Positions 52,036 to 62,121 of a stretch of 64,000 nucleotides of DNA are shown one piece after another. Every line of letters begins with the position of its first letter. The stretch's first letter is position 1. The translations under genes and the position numbers were made by a program. The stretch comes from Martinezella lusitana (lineage in GTDB: Bacteria > Pseudomonadota > Alphaproteobacteria > Rhizobiales > Rhizobiaceae): NCBI RefSeq assembly GCF_014207095.1, contig NZ_JACHBG010000001.1:434001-498000 (forward strand). Reading direction: 5' to 3'. Below the pieces are notes generated by a model. The model was not told the origin of the DNA. It searched no databases and worked only from the letters and a program-made list of their open reading frames with translations.

Positions 52036-52716
52036 TCAAACAGCCATGTTGGACGCTGCCGACATCACCTCGCGCGGGGCGGGAATGCCGAACATATGAC
52101 GACCGGCCTCTTCGGCCTCGGTGAAGCACCAGCGAATGACACCATCCCGATCGAGCAGGAATTCGCCGACGAGCTGGCCTTCGCCTGTCGCAACCATATG
52201 TTTGTCGTCCTCGGTGATTTCATAGCCATCCGCCTTGTCGAGGAACTCCATCGCCGTCATCGGATCCATCGGCTGGGGAAGTTCGCTCGGCATTTCGATG
52301 CGCATCGACCGCACCGCGCTTATGCCGACCTTGTGCGGCCAGTCGGTCTCATCCTCGGTGAACTGGACATTCGGCAGACCGAAGGCCCTGTGCGATACCC
52401 GCTCCGGATCGGAAGCAGCCAGCAGATTGGGAAGCGGATGGTACCGGAAGTAAAGCCGGGCGCGTTCGATCGGCGTGTTGACAACGGTCAGGCTGTCGAT
52501 GCCTTTTTCCTGAAGGGCACCCGTGAGTTCGGACATTGCGGCGATTTGACGGCGGCAGAAGGGACAATGCAGTCCTCGGAATAGTCCCACAAGCACAGGC
52601 CTCTGGCCGCGAAAATCGTCGATCGCGATCTTGCCCTGGCGAGTGATCGCATCCAGCACGACATTCGGCGCGCGATCTCCCGGCTGCAACGGTCTTTCGG
52701 TATGGTTCTCCTGCAT
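52036..52716 (-). CDS. Peroxiredoxin-like AhpC/TSA family protein
   Basis: 226-aa thioredoxin-fold protein. The N-terminal half shows VLVGLFRGLHCPFCRRQIAA with a CPFC dithiol, typical of AhpC/TSA-like oxidoreductases but more thioredoxin-like than a 2-Cys peroxiredoxin. It probably reduces peroxides or disulfides. GGGAGG precedes the ATG at 52716. It is downstream of the large cyclase gene on the same strand, 73 nt away. Confidence 0.85.
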   Translation of the reverse strand: MQENHTERPLQPGDRAPNVVLDAITRQGKIAIDDFRGQRPVLVGLFRGLHCPFCRRQIAAMSELTGALQEKGIDSLTVVNTPIERARLYFRYHPLPNLLAASDPERVSHRAFGLPNVQFTEDETDWPHKVGISAVRSMRIEMPSELPQPMDPMTAMEFLDKADGYEITEDDKHMVATGEGQLVGEFLLDRDGVIRWCFTEAEEAGRHMFGIPAPREVMSAASNMAV

Positions 52717-52789
52717 GTCTCGTTCCTCCCTTTATCTCCTTGAATAGGTTCTCCCAACAGATCTCCGGCGACCGTCACAACGAGGACAG

Positions 52790-55700
52790 TCAGTCGAGAA
52801 ACGGCAATACGACAAGCGTGCCCGGATCGAGGTTGTGGCGGGCACATACATCTTGAGCCAGCGTGAAAAAACGCTCCGCCTCGACCAGGTCGTCATGTTC
52901 CAGGCTTAGTGTCGCCAAGCCATCATAGCATGGAAAGAGCAATTGCGGCTCATCGATTTCCTTCGCAACCTCAAGGGCTTCCTCGTAATATTTGCGCGCG
53001 AGCTTCGGCTTCCCGTGACATTGATGGATCTGCCCCAGAACGATCAAGGGCACAGACAAGTGGTCACGCTGATCCAGCGCCCGGTCGATTTCCACGGCCT
53101 TCTCGGCCGCCGGCACGCCCTCGGCGGCGCAGCGGTCGGTAAAGGTACAGCAGGAAACGGCAAGGTTCGCGAGAAGGCGGGCCTGAAAGCCGAGATCGCC
53201 AATACGGGTCGCGACCTCCAGCCCCCGCCGACAGATCTTGATGGCGTTGGCTGGATCCACAATGGTGTAGAGTACGCCGAGATTGGAATAGGCGCGACAG
53301 GCAGCGCTTTGCAGATCGGCCTTTTCGGCGACGGTGAGGCTGCGCTCCACTTCCAGCACGGCGTCGCGGCGGCGGCCAAGCCGTGCGAGCGCTGCGCCCT
53401 TGGTGTTCAGCGCCTCCGCCATGGCGCGCGCCGCCTCTCGCCCGGCCTCGGTCGTTCCGTCGATGGGGAGCGTCTGCAGCCGTTGCAGGGCCTGCGTCGC
53501 CCATTCGGCAGCTGCCGCCTGGTCGCCCATGCGGAAGGCAAGATGGCCGCGCTCCTGCAGGAGATGCGCGTGTTCGACCGGCGAGTCGATCGTCGCGATC
53601 ATCGTTTCCGCCTCGGCGCAATGTGCCTCCGCTTGATCGCGGCGTCCCGCCTCGAGATGCAGCCGGCCGATCTTGCGCAATATCCTGGCCGCCGCAATTC
53701 GATCGTCACCGTTGCGATGGATCGAGAGCGCCCGTTGATAATGGCTTAAGGCGGCGTCGCGGCGACCGGCGGGGCCGCAGAGATCAGCCAGACGTTCCAG
53801 CAGCGCCGATTGCTCCGGCGCCACCTCCGGCTCGTTTTCGAAGGTTGCGAGCGCCTGGCGATAGAGCCGCATGGCATCGTCATTGGCGTAGGTCTTGCGT
53901 GCCATATCGCCCGCTGCCATCAGATAGCCGGCGCCCTTCGCTTTTTCCGTGGTCAGGCTGAAATGATGGCCGAGCTGGGCCAGATGCTCGGGCCGATCCG
54001 GCGTTGCGCCATATTGGCGTTCCAGAACACGGCCGATCCGGTGATGCAGCTCCATGCGCCGCTGCAGCAGGAGATTATGGTAGATGACGTCGTGCAGCAG
54101 CGACTGGCTGAAACGATAGGTGGGAGAAGCACCGGCATCCGGCCCGCGCAACTCCTCGATCATATCGGTATCGCAAAGATAGTCCAACGCCGCGTCGATG
54201 ACATGAGGTTCGCTGGCAACGCTGCGCAGCAGAAGGGTGTCGAACTTTGGGCCGACCACCGCCGCCTCCTGCGCCAGCCGTCTGATCTCCGGTGGCAGAC
54301 GATCGACACGGGCGAGCAACAGGGCCTGCAGATTGACCGGAATATTGACATCGGTGTCTTCCGCAGCAAGTTCCCAGCGCTGACCGTCATTGTGCAGCCC
54401 ACCCATGTCGATCAATCCTCGAAGAATCTCTTCGATGAAAAGTGGATTGCCACCGGCACGATCAAGGATGCGTTTGCGCATTGCGGCCGGCAGCTTGCCA
54501 TGATCCTCGCGGAAAAAAGCAGCAAGCAGCTTCTGCCCATCTGCCGCGACGAGCGGACCGAGACGCTGCACAGTGACGCTGACACGATTGGAATCCAGCG
54601 GATCGATCTGTGATGTCGGTCGGTAGATCGCAAGCAGCATCAGCCGGCTGCGCTCCAGCCGATCCATCATGAAGCGAAGCACTTCCAGCGAGGCGGCATC
54701 GGCCCAATGCAGGTCCTCAATGACAAGCAGCAGCGGACCCTGCGCCAGGCGCCGCTCGAAGACGGTCCGCACGGCATAGAAGATCTGCCGGCGCAATTGC
54801 TCCGGCTCGATGTGCCGCAGCGCTCCGCTCGGATCGCCGAGACCAAGCACATGCAGGAAAAGCGGTAGAAGCCCGTCGACATCCTCCTGCGTGAGGTCAA
54901 GTGCGCGGAATCCATTCGCCAGCAATTGTCGCGTCCTGCCGAGATCGTCCCGCTCGCCGATGCCGTAGGCGCTGCGCACGACCGCGGCCAGTGTCCCATA
55001 GGACTGTTCGCCGAGAGGCGAGCAGGTGGCTTTGCGGATGGCGAGGCCCTGAAAGCGGACGGCATTGCCGGCAATTCCAATGAACTCGTTGGCCAGCCGC
55101 GATTTGCCGATGCCTGCATCGCCAATGAGACGGACGAGTTGTGCCGCACCGCCGCAGGCAAGGTCGAGGCAGGTCAGCAACCGAGACAACTCCGTATCCC
55201 GCCCGATCATCGGTGCCTGAAGGCCGAAACTTTCGAGACCGCGCGCCGTATGTGGCGCTTCGAGTGGCCGCGTCAGCCGATGCACAAGCACATTGCCGCT
55301 TTTGCCGCGCAAGCTTTGGGCGCCGAGATTGTCGAAGGCGAAAGCATGGCGGGTGAGGCGATAGGTCAGCGGTCCAACGAGGATATCGTTTTCGCCGGCC
55401 ATCGATTGCAGGCGCTGGGCCGTGTTCACCGTATCGCCGGTCACGGAATAGGATTTTGCGCTGATGGCGCCGAAGCCGCCGGTGACGACAGGACCGCTAT
55501 TGATGCCGATATGCAGACGCAGCGGCACGCCAGCGCGGGGCTGCCAGCGCTCGCCGACCTGCGTCGCCCGCTCGATCATGTTAAGTGCTGCGTTCAGTGC
55601 CCGCACCGGGTCGTCTTCATGGGCGACCGGCGCGCCGAACAAGGCCAGCAGCGCATCGCCGACGAACTTGTCGACGAAGCCGCCATAGGCCTCGACCGCC

Positions 55701-56047
55701 TGCGTCATCTCTTCGAACAAGTCGTTCTGCAACACCCGCATGACTTCCGGGTCGATCTGCTCGCTCAGCGTCGTGAAGCCGCAGAGATCCGCAAAAAGCA
55801 CGGTCACCGGCCGTCGGTCGGCATCGCCATCGGATTTTACCGGCATCGTCTCGACGTTCGGCTTGGTAGTGGCGGTGGGAGGAGGGGACCTCTTGTCAGA
55901 AGTCGCGGCGCCGCAACGGGGGCAGAAGACGAAATCCGGTTGGCAGGGATAGCCGCAAGCGGCGCAAGCGATAGGTTGCCTTGCTCCGCATCGCGGACAG
56001 AAAGCAAAGCCGCTCTGAATATCGAAACCGCAGCCGGCGCACTCCAT
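52790..56047 (-). CDS. Zinc-ribbon, adenylate/guanylate cyclase, AAA-type ATPase and TPR protein
   Basis: 1085-aa multidomain protein. Two N-terminal zinc ribbons (about residues 1-45; CAGCGFDIQSGFAFCPRCG and CAACGYPCQPDFVFCPRCG) lead to a class III nucleotidyl cyclase (about 75-255) with metal-binding Asp residues in VLFADLCGFT and FVGDALLALFG. An ATPase module (about 290-660) has the Walker A GDAGIGKSRLANEF. The C-terminal 400 residues hold TPR-type repeats. It may synthesise cAMP under an ATP-dependent switch. A GAGG lies 8 nt before the ATG at 56047. Confidence 0.9.
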   Translation of the reverse strand: MECAGCGFDIQSGFAFCPRCGARQPIACAACGYPCQPDFVFCPRCGAATSDKRSPPPTATTKPNVETMPVKSDGDADRRPVTVLFADLCGFTTLSEQIDPEVMRVLQNDLFEEMTQAVEAYGGFVDKFVGDALLALFGAPVAHEDDPVRALNAALNMIERATQVGERWQPRAGVPLRLHIGINSGPVVTGGFGAISAKSYSVTGDTVNTAQRLQSMAGENDILVGPLTYRLTRHAFAFDNLGAQSLRGKSGNVLVHRLTRPLEAPHTARGLESFGLQAPMIGRDTELSRLLTCLDLACGGAAQLVRLIGDAGIGKSRLANEFIGIAGNAVRFQGLAIRKATCSPLGEQSYGTLAAVVRSAYGIGERDDLGRTRQLLANGFRALDLTQEDVDGLLPLFLHVLGLGDPSGALRHIEPEQLRRQIFYAVRTVFERRLAQGPLLLVIEDLHWADAASLEVLRFMMDRLERSRLMLLAIYRPTSQIDPLDSNRVSVTVQRLGPLVAADGQKLLAAFFREDHGKLPAAMRKRILDRAGGNPLFIEEILRGLIDMGGLHNDGQRWELAAEDTDVNIPVNLQALLLARVDRLPPEIRRLAQEAAVVGPKFDTLLLRSVASEPHVIDAALDYLCDTDMIEELRGPDAGASPTYRFSQSLLHDVIYHNLLLQRRMELHHRIGRVLERQYGATPDRPEHLAQLGHHFSLTTEKAKGAGYLMAAGDMARKTYANDDAMRLYRQALATFENEPEVAPEQSALLERLADLCGPAGRRDAALSHYQRALSIHRNGDDRIAAARILRKIGRLHLEAGRRDQAEAHCAEAETMIATIDSPVEHAHLLQERGHLAFRMGDQAAAAEWATQALQRLQTLPIDGTTEAGREAARAMAEALNTKGAALARLGRRRDAVLEVERSLTVAEKADLQSAACRAYSNLGVLYTIVDPANAIKICRRGLEVATRIGDLGFQARLLANLAVSCCTFTDRCAAEGVPAAEKAVEIDRALDQRDHLSVPLIVLGQIHQCHGKPKLARKYYEEALEVAKEIDEPQLLFPCYDGLATLSLEHDDLVEAERFFTLAQDVCARHNLDPGTLVVLPFLD

Positions 56048-56169
56048 CGGACGCACCTCGTGCAAGCCCGCGCGCTGCGTCTATGTTAGCCGCAACCGAC
56101 GGGTTCAAAACGAGCTATAAGCATGCGCCTGCTGCGTTAGCTCCGCAAGCTAAACAAACGGCGGAACGA

Positions 56170-57018
56170 CTATCGCCGCTTGAGCGCCCAGCCCTCCGGC
56201 CGTTCCTCAAGCACCGTCACCGCGTCGCCGATCTTGACCGAACCATCGCCGCGCGGCACGGCATTCCAGCCGAAGAGTGGGCCGGGAACGCGGCGGTCGG
56301 CCGACATGCGGATGCGGCCCATGGCGGGCATCGGGTTCGGCACGTCACGCGAGCCGGTCTTCTGGTCCTGGGTCGTCATGATGCAGCGTGAGCAGGGCTT
56401 GACGAGATCAAGGCGAATACCGCCGACCTCGATCGCTGCCCAGCGATCTTCCGGCCATTCCTCATCGATATCGATGACGATGTTCGGACGAAAGCGCTCC
56501 ATGCCGACGGCACCTTCCCCATGGGCGGCCAGATTGGCATTGAGCGCCTTCAGAGAGCCCGTCGTGGTGACGAGGATCTGATAGCCATCGACGAAGGTAA
56601 CGGTTGAATCGTCGCCCGCCCATTCCGGGCTGGCGAGGCGCTTGGCGAGCCTGTCGAAGAAAACCATCCTGACCTCGCGGCCAAGCCAGCCTGACAGAGC
56701 CTTGTTGGTCTCCTCATCCGCGACGGATGCGCTGACCGCTGATTTCCAGACGACGACATCCATGCGATTGTCCGGGTGTGGCGGCGGCACGATGATATCG
56801 GGCTTTCCCTCCATCCTCAGGCGCAGATAGGAAGGGCCGGGCTGGATATCGATCTGCGCCAGCGCCTGCAATTCGCGCTGAGTAATGAAGTGGCCGGAAG
56901 GGTCGACCAGCATGGCGCGGCGATCGCCTGCCAGACCGAAGGCGTCAACGGCGGCCGAAGGGATGGCGATGCCGCGTGCGCTCTTGAGCGGATAGATGAA
57001 AAGATCGCTGACGCGCAT
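56170..57018 (-). CDS. MOSC domain protein
   Basis: 282-aa protein with an N-terminal MOSC beta-barrel (SDLFIYPLKSARGIA) and a C-terminal MOSC domain with the conserved VKPCSRCIMTTQDQKTG, holding the cysteine expected to bind a molybdenum cofactor sulfur. Relatives (MOCOS C-terminus, YcbX, YiiM) reduce N-hydroxylated or other compounds. It stands upstream of an HD-domain gene, 9 nt apart, in the same direction. Confidence 0.86.
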   Translation of the reverse strand: MRVSDLFIYPLKSARGIAIPSAAVDAFGLAGDRRAMLVDPSGHFITQRELQALAQIDIQPGPSYLRLRMEGKPDIIVPPPHPDNRMDVVVWKSAVSASVADEETNKALSGWLGREVRMVFFDRLAKRLASPEWAGDDSTVTFVDGYQILVTTTGSLKALNANLAAHGEGAVGMERFRPNIVIDIDEEWPEDRWAAIEVGGIRLDLVKPCSRCIMTTQDQKTGSRDVPNPMPAMGRIRMSADRRVPGPLFGWNAVPRGDGSVKIGDAVTVLEERPEGWALKRR

Positions 57019-57027
57019 GGATAGCCC

Positions 57028-57681
57028 TCAGATTTCGTCGATGAACATAGCGAGCACGGTTTTCAGCCGATCATGCCGCGCTTCGGCAAATTTGCGTCCG
57101 GTCTCGGTCTGGAAACCGTCCGCAAGTTTGAACAGCTTTGTCTCGAAATGGTCAATGGCGAAGCGCTTATCGTCGAGTGGTCGTTCTGTCGCAAGCGCGT
57201 CGAAAGGATCGTAGAGAGACGAGCCGAGACGCCCTGCGATGTAGAAGCAGCGTGCAGCGCCCACCATGCCGATTGCATCCAGCCGGTCGGCATCCTGTAG
57301 CATCTTCGCTTCCAGGGTTTCGGGCGGAAGATTGGCGGAGAAGCTGTGGGTGGTGATCGCATGCGCGGCAGCTGCAACATCCTCATCCGCCCAGCCGATC
57401 TCCCGCAGGATGCCCGATGCCTTCTCTGCGGCTAGCCGTGAGGCCTGTGCGCGATGCGGCGAATTCTTCTCCACGGCAACGCAATCATGCAGCAGCACGG
57501 CGGCGGCAAGGATTCGGGCATTGCCGCCTTCCTCGGCCTGGATCGCCATGGCGCTCCTGAAAACCCGCAGGATATGGGCGATATCATGCGAGCCATCGTC
57601 CCCAGCGGCAGCATGTGGAATGAGATCCGCAGCCAGCGTTTCGAACGGGGCAAAGGCCCGCGCCATCCTGTTGGTGTCCAT
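57028..57681 (-). CDS. HD-domain phosphohydrolase
   Basis: 217-aa metal-dependent hydrolase. The HD motifs are SHDIAHILRVFRSA (first His), LLHDCVAVEKNS (HD pair) and the late LQDADRLDAIGMVG (Asp). This is the YedJ/RNA-degradation-like type of HD protein; the substrate is unknown. I preferred the ATG at 57681 (MDTNRMARAFAPFETL); a GTG at 57720 is open. It overlaps nothing and lies just upstream of the MOSC gene. Confidence 0.85.
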   Translation of the reverse strand: MDTNRMARAFAPFETLAADLIPHAAAGDDGSHDIAHILRVFRSAMAIQAEEGGNARILAAAVLLHDCVAVEKNSPHRAQASRLAAEKASGILREIGWADEDVAAAAHAITTHSFSANLPPETLEAKMLQDADRLDAIGMVGAARCFYIAGRLGSSLYDPFDALATERPLDDKRFAIDHFETKLFKLADGFQTETGRKFAEARHDRLKTVLAMFIDEI

Positions 57682-57749
57682 TGTGGCAAGCGCTCCGGAA
57701 TGATCTGTCGGCAGAGCCACTTCCTAACGGGCGAAAGGATTCGCCGCAA

Positions 57750-60518
57750 TCACTCCGTGGCTTTCTTCCGTGTCAGGATCTTCTGGTAGAACAGGCCGAT
57801 GCCGATCAGCACTGCGCCGAGACCGATGAAGGAGAGGGCGCGCAGGAAGCCTTCAAGATTTGCCATGTCGATAAGGAAGGCTTTGACGACGGCGATGAAG
57901 ACCAGCACCGCCGATGCAATGCGCAAGCTCCGCGCTTCGAAGCGGGCGCCTAGCCCAAGAAGGGCGATGCCGATCAGCAACCAGACGACCGAGTAGGAAT
58001 AGAGCTCGCCCTGGATGAAATCGTTCCAGAAGGGAATGTACTCCCCCTGCCAGAAGCGGCGCACCGTCAGCGTTGCCCAGGCAAAGGCCATCACGGCCCC
58101 GGCAACGGCCAGCATCGCGACATAAGGCGGAGGCCGCCGGTTTCGTGCCAGCAGCGCCAACCCGCCATAGGCGATGGCTGGGAGGAGGTAGCCCAGCAGC
58201 AGCAGGTTGAACAACGGGATGCGGCCGGTGCTCTCGCCCGTTATGAACGGGTTCAGTCCGAGCAGATGCAGCGTCAGGATCATGATCACCGAGAGCGTGC
58301 CCAGCGCCATGCTGCCGTATCGGAAGACAGGGCTTGCGGCGCTAAGGTCCAGGGCCATCAGCGTCGCGGAAGCGCCGATCGCCAGCAGCGTGTAGATCGA
58401 CTGTTCGCCGAGCGTCGGAACCGCGTCGTTCAGGACGCCACCGTTCATGGCGTGGCGCACCAGGATGGCGATCGTCAGCAGAACGAGGAACGACGCCAAG
58501 GCCTGAAGCGTGCTGCGCAGACGGATGTTGGGAGTGCGGCGGACCATGAAGGCAGCCACGGCTGCGAGCGCCGCGGGGATGCCATAGCCCGCCAGTAGCA
58601 TATTGAAGACCGGCGTCGTGCCAAGCTCGGCCGGATCGACGATGGTCGGCTGCCAGGCGATGCGCGCCATGGCAGCGATCAAGGCTGCGATCATCGTCCA
58701 TGGCAGGACCGGCCAGTCTCGCGCCCGTCCGATGAGCAGATAGGCAATGCCGAGGAGCGGCAGCAGAATGGTCGGCACGGCGTGATGTGTGAGCATATGC
58801 AAGGCAAACACTGCGGCAGCGAACGAGCCGGCAGCAAGAACGTTGGTCGGCAGATTCCATCCGTCGCCCGAGCGGCGATATTGCCATTCGGCGAGCGCCA
58901 GCAGCGCGACGGCGAGCCCGATGCCATAGAGACCATGCAGCCAGTCAACAATCCAGTTGCCGAAATTGACAAAGCTGATCGCGGCGATGGCGAGCGGCAC
59001 GACGACCATGATCCCGCTCCAGAGCGCAGCAAAGGTTTTTTCGCTCTCCGCAAAACGCCGCAGGAAGAAGCTGCCGATCAGCACGAAGATAGCGCCGAGG
59101 CCGAGTGCTTCGTAGATCACCACGTTTTGCATACGCGCGAGTGCATCGACGATGCTGGGGTCGAGGCCATAGATCCAGTTCGTCAGCAGGCCGAACACGC
59201 CTAGGATGGCAACGGCCGCAGACAGGACTGCCGCCCAGGCCGCATGCAGCCGGCCGGCGCCGAAGGCGGCCACCGCTGCGACAAGCGCTGCGAACATGAA
59301 CACGGCATCGACGATGGGATATCCGTAGGCAAGGCTGTCGCCCAGCAGCGAGAGAGCAACCGTCAGGGCGCCGATCGTTGCCGTCAGCGTCATGCCGAGT
59401 GGTGGACGGGCCAAGAACGCGCCCCAGCCATCGCCGCTGCGCCGCTGCGGCGGATCGGATTCAGTCTCTATCGTTGCGTCATCTATCGCCATCACGGCAG
59501 TCTGGTAGCGTCCAGGCCAGAGGAAGATGGTGCCTCCAAGCATGGCGAGGACAGAAAATGTGGCAGGCGTGAAGTCCACAACCGGGCTGTTGGAGATATA
59601 GACCAAGGGCCAAAGGCTGAGCAGCGCGTTGGCAAGCGATGGCGCGATCATCCAGCGGCGCAGCCGCGACGCTAGAAGGGTCGCGAGCCAGGTTAGAACG
59701 AGGTAACCGAAAAGGACCCAGGGTCTTGGCGCGGTTGGCGCTACAAGGGCAGGGGTGACCATCGAGGCGAGCAGACCGAGGCCCGCCAGCGCCTGTCCGT
59801 GCAACAGCGACAGGGCAAGGGTGGCAAGCGAGATCAGTGCGAGGAGAACAAAAGCCGTTGCCGGTCCGATAAAGCCGTAGATGCCATGTGCGGCATAGGT
59901 AGAGCCGAATAGCGCCACGACGCCTGCTGCGGTCAATACGCCAGGCACCATCGCATTCTGGAACGCATCGCCAAGGACCGGCGCGGAACGGCGGCGGATG
60001 ACTTCGCCCGCTGCAACGAGGATCAGACCGAAGATCGCCGCAAGCACGAGGCGGACGCCCGGGCTGAGGAGACCGCTCTCGATCGAATATTTGACCAAGA
60101 AGATGCCACCGAGGGCGAGCGCGATACCGCCGACCCAGACCGCCCAGCGTGCACCGATCGTGCTTTCCAGGCTTTCCTTCGGTTTCGTCGTTTCCGGAAA
60201 CGTGATCTCCGCGCCGCCATCCGTCAGCATGTCGGCAGCGGTCCGGGCCGCCAGGGCCGGTTCTTCGGTGTCATCCGTGGGCGAGGTCTCGATCGCGGCT
60301 TCGGTTGCCTGGATAAGCCCGGCTTCGCTGAGTAGCGGCACAGCGTCAGGCTGCGTTTCCTCTGCTCCGGCCGAGTCGGACAGATCCGCGGGGAGCATCT
60401 TGCCAGCAATGGCGTTCTGCAGCTCTTGGACGCGAATTTCCAGTCTCTTTATCCGCCGGTTGTATCCGAGCAGTATGAAAAAACCGGCGATCACGACGAC
60501 AAACGGTAGCAGCTCCAT
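57750..60518 (-). CDS. DUF2339 multi-pass membrane protein
   Basis: 922-aa integral membrane protein with more than 20 hydrophobic helices. After an N-terminal anchor (MELLPFVVVIAGFFILLGYN) and a short coiled coil (RRIKRLEIRVQELQNAI), a linker of about 90 residues leads to the DUF2339 core, starting GARWAVWVGGIALALGGIFL. Function unknown; the family is envelope-related. GGAGAGG precedes the ATG at 60518. It is 68 nt upstream of the HD gene, perhaps in one operon. Confidence 0.88.
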   Translation of the reverse strand: MELLPFVVVIAGFFILLGYNRRIKRLEIRVQELQNAIAGKMLPADLSDSAGAEETQPDAVPLLSEAGLIQATEAAIETSPTDDTEEPALAARTAADMLTDGGAEITFPETTKPKESLESTIGARWAVWVGGIALALGGIFLVKYSIESGLLSPGVRLVLAAIFGLILVAAGEVIRRRSAPVLGDAFQNAMVPGVLTAAGVVALFGSTYAAHGIYGFIGPATAFVLLALISLATLALSLLHGQALAGLGLLASMVTPALVAPTAPRPWVLFGYLVLTWLATLLASRLRRWMIAPSLANALLSLWPLVYISNSPVVDFTPATFSVLAMLGGTIFLWPGRYQTAVMAIDDATIETESDPPQRRSGDGWGAFLARPPLGMTLTATIGALTVALSLLGDSLAYGYPIVDAVFMFAALVAAVAAFGAGRLHAAWAAVLSAAVAILGVFGLLTNWIYGLDPSIVDALARMQNVVIYEALGLGAIFVLIGSFFLRRFAESEKTFAALWSGIMVVVPLAIAAISFVNFGNWIVDWLHGLYGIGLAVALLALAEWQYRRSGDGWNLPTNVLAAGSFAAAVFALHMLTHHAVPTILLPLLGIAYLLIGRARDWPVLPWTMIAALIAAMARIAWQPTIVDPAELGTTPVFNMLLAGYGIPAALAAVAAFMVRRTPNIRLRSTLQALASFLVLLTIAILVRHAMNGGVLNDAVPTLGEQSIYTLLAIGASATLMALDLSAASPVFRYGSMALGTLSVIMILTLHLLGLNPFITGESTGRIPLFNLLLLGYLLPAIAYGGLALLARNRRPPPYVAMLAVAGAVMAFAWATLTVRRFWQGEYIPFWNDFIQGELYSYSVVWLLIGIALLGLGARFEARSLRIASAVLVFIAVVKAFLIDMANLEGFLRALSFIGLGAVLIGIGLFYQKILTRKKATE

Positions 60519-60811
60519 CAGGTCCTCTCCGTGGGCAATCGCTCGTACAATATACCAATTGGACCGCACAGTAAGGGTTTGCGGCCAAATTCGTCTATGA
60601 TTCCAGTGGATTATGCCTGAAAGCTTGGCGAAAGCGGTCAGGAGAATATGCGTTGGTTCCGATTTACTAATTGAAAATTATAGTTAATGCCCATTAATAA
60701 TTCGTATTTACTGATAGAGCGAAGCAGCTTATCAAAGACTCATAGTCTGGCCCTGAATGTTGTGAGGGCGAACGACGTCGCATGAGGCGGCTCCTACCAC
60801 AGGAGATTCGA

Positions 60812-61138
60812 ATGTCCCATGTATCTTCCGTATCCAATAGTTCTTATCCTTATCGCGGCACGCTCGCGCGTCTCGATACCAATGGCGATGGTATGCTCAG
60901 CGGCGAAGAACGCGAAGCTGGCGAGCGCCCCGGTATTTTCCAACAGAATGCCGATAATAGTTCAGCGGATAGTTCCGGCAGCGCCATGAGCGACCTGATG
61001 GCCAAACTCCTGCAATTGCCGAATTCCGATGTAGCCGCCAGGGCCAAGCAGTCTGAAACCCATATCGATCTGTTTTCGCCGATGGACGCCTATAACAACA
61101 CCTACGGCCAGTACGACATCGACAACATGGCGGCCTGA
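60812..61138 (+). CDS. EF-hand protein with C-terminal NTYGQYD motif (short paralogue)
   Basis: 108-aa protein. It has a short N-terminus (MSHVSSVSNSSYPYRG), one clear EF-hand loop (DTNGDGMLSGEE, about residues 21-32), a Ser/Asn-rich linker, a helical segment (SDLMAKLLQLP), and ends YNNTYGQYDIDNMAA. The EF-hand would bind Ca2+. AGGAG lies before the ATG; a terminator follows. It shares start, EF-hand and C-terminal motif with the gene at 62122, so the two are paralogues. No standard signal peptide is seen, so export, if any, would use another route. Confidence 0.75.
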   Translation: MSHVSSVSNSSYPYRGTLARLDTNGDGMLSGEEREAGERPGIFQQNADNSSADSSGSAMSDLMAKLLQLPNSDVAARAKQSETHIDLFSPMDAYNNTYGQYDIDNMAA

Positions 61139-61165
61139 TAATAGCCGCTTTCGTCTGATTGCTTG

Positions 61166-61203
61166 AAGCGGCCTGCCAGATGATGGCAGGCCGCTTTATT
61201 TGT
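61166..61203 (+). terminator. Terminator of the short EF-hand gene
   Basis: The 12-bp perfect stem AAGCGGCCTGCC/GGCAGGCCGCTT with a 7-nt loop, followed by TATTTGTTT. Confidence 0.82.
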
Positions 61204-61285
61204 TTGATGCAATTCACTTTCTTGTCGGCGGAACACTCGTATCCGCAATGCGTTAGACAGCAACCACCAAAAGGGAGACCGCTCC

Positions 61286-61795
61286 ATGAGACGGACTATG
61301 ATGATGGCTGCAATTCTCGCACTGGCCGCAGCCATGCCTGCGGCGGCCCAAAGCCAGCAAACGGCCACGGCCGATTTTGTCGGACTTGATGGCAAGCAGG
61401 CGGGGAGAGCGACGTTGACCGAGGGAAGGTCGGGCGTATTGATCGAGATGGAAGTCTCCGGCCTGCCGGCCAATCGCTGGGTCGCTTTTCATATTCACGA
61501 AAGCAGCAAGTGCGACCACACCCACGGGTTCGATTCTGCGGGCGGACATTTCAATCCCGCGAAAGCGGAGCATGGCTTTCTTGCCGCCAAGGGGCCGCAT
61601 GCGGGTGATATGCCCAACCAGTATGTCGATCAGGATGGCAAGCTGCGGGCGCAGGTCTTCAACGGCATGGTCTCGCTGAACAACAAGAATGGCATCCGTG
61701 GCCGTACGCTGATGATCCACGAGGAATCGGACGACTACCGCAGCCAGCCGGTCGGCGGCGCCGGCAAACGTCTTGCTTGTGCCGTCATCCGCTAG
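61286..61795 (+). CDS. sodC: Periplasmic copper/zinc superoxide dismutase
   Basis: 169-aa exported enzyme that dismutates superoxide. A signal peptide (MRRTMMMAAILALAAAMPAA, cut near 21) leads the beta-barrel. All metal ligands are present: H69, H71, H88, H96, H105, D108 and H145; C76 and C165 probably form the disulfide. It lies between two EF-hand paralogues and is probably monocistronic, because a terminator precedes it. Confidence 0.92.
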   Translation: MRRTMMMAAILALAAAMPAAAQSQQTATADFVGLDGKQAGRATLTEGRSGVLIEMEVSGLPANRWVAFHIHESSKCDHTHGFDSAGGHFNPAKAEHGFLAAKGPHAGDMPNQYVDQDGKLRAQVFNGMVSLNNKNGIRGRTLMIHEESDDYRSQPVGGAGKRLACAVIR

Positions 61796-62121
61796 AGCCT
61801 GTCGCTCAAAAGTGCCGAGCGGTTTGTGCGACACGCACCAAATCGATGAGCTGAAGCGCAACAAGCGTATCTGAGAGATTGCGATGCGCTTCAAAGCAGC
61901 CGAGATCCGGTTCGAAACCCTGCGCCAGGCTCCGCATGCGCTGGTTGTTTTCAGCCGGCGCATGCGCACCGGCAATATGATTCTCGGCCCGTCAATTATG
62001 GTTAATGACGAGTTAACACCCATCTGATCCAGCCTGGCAAATCCCCTTATCCTATGTGCGGTTGACTAAGCGTGCCGGGGGGCAGTCGAACACGCCAAGG
62101 GCGTTTGCTTAGGAGATTTGG
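61796..62121. other. Intergenic region with repeat upstream of the longer EF-hand gene
   Basis: 326 nt. A RIME-like palindrome with GTCGC...GCGAC arms is at 61800-61833. A GTTAA...TTAAC palindrome lies near 62000, a possible regulatory site. The minus-strand open frame across here is a shadow of sodC. Confidence 0.5.

Noticed and set aside
54926..56089. Plus-strand 387-codon frame over the cyclase gene
   Set aside because: Antisense shadow; the cyclase protein has intact zinc ribbons, cyclase motifs and Walker A.
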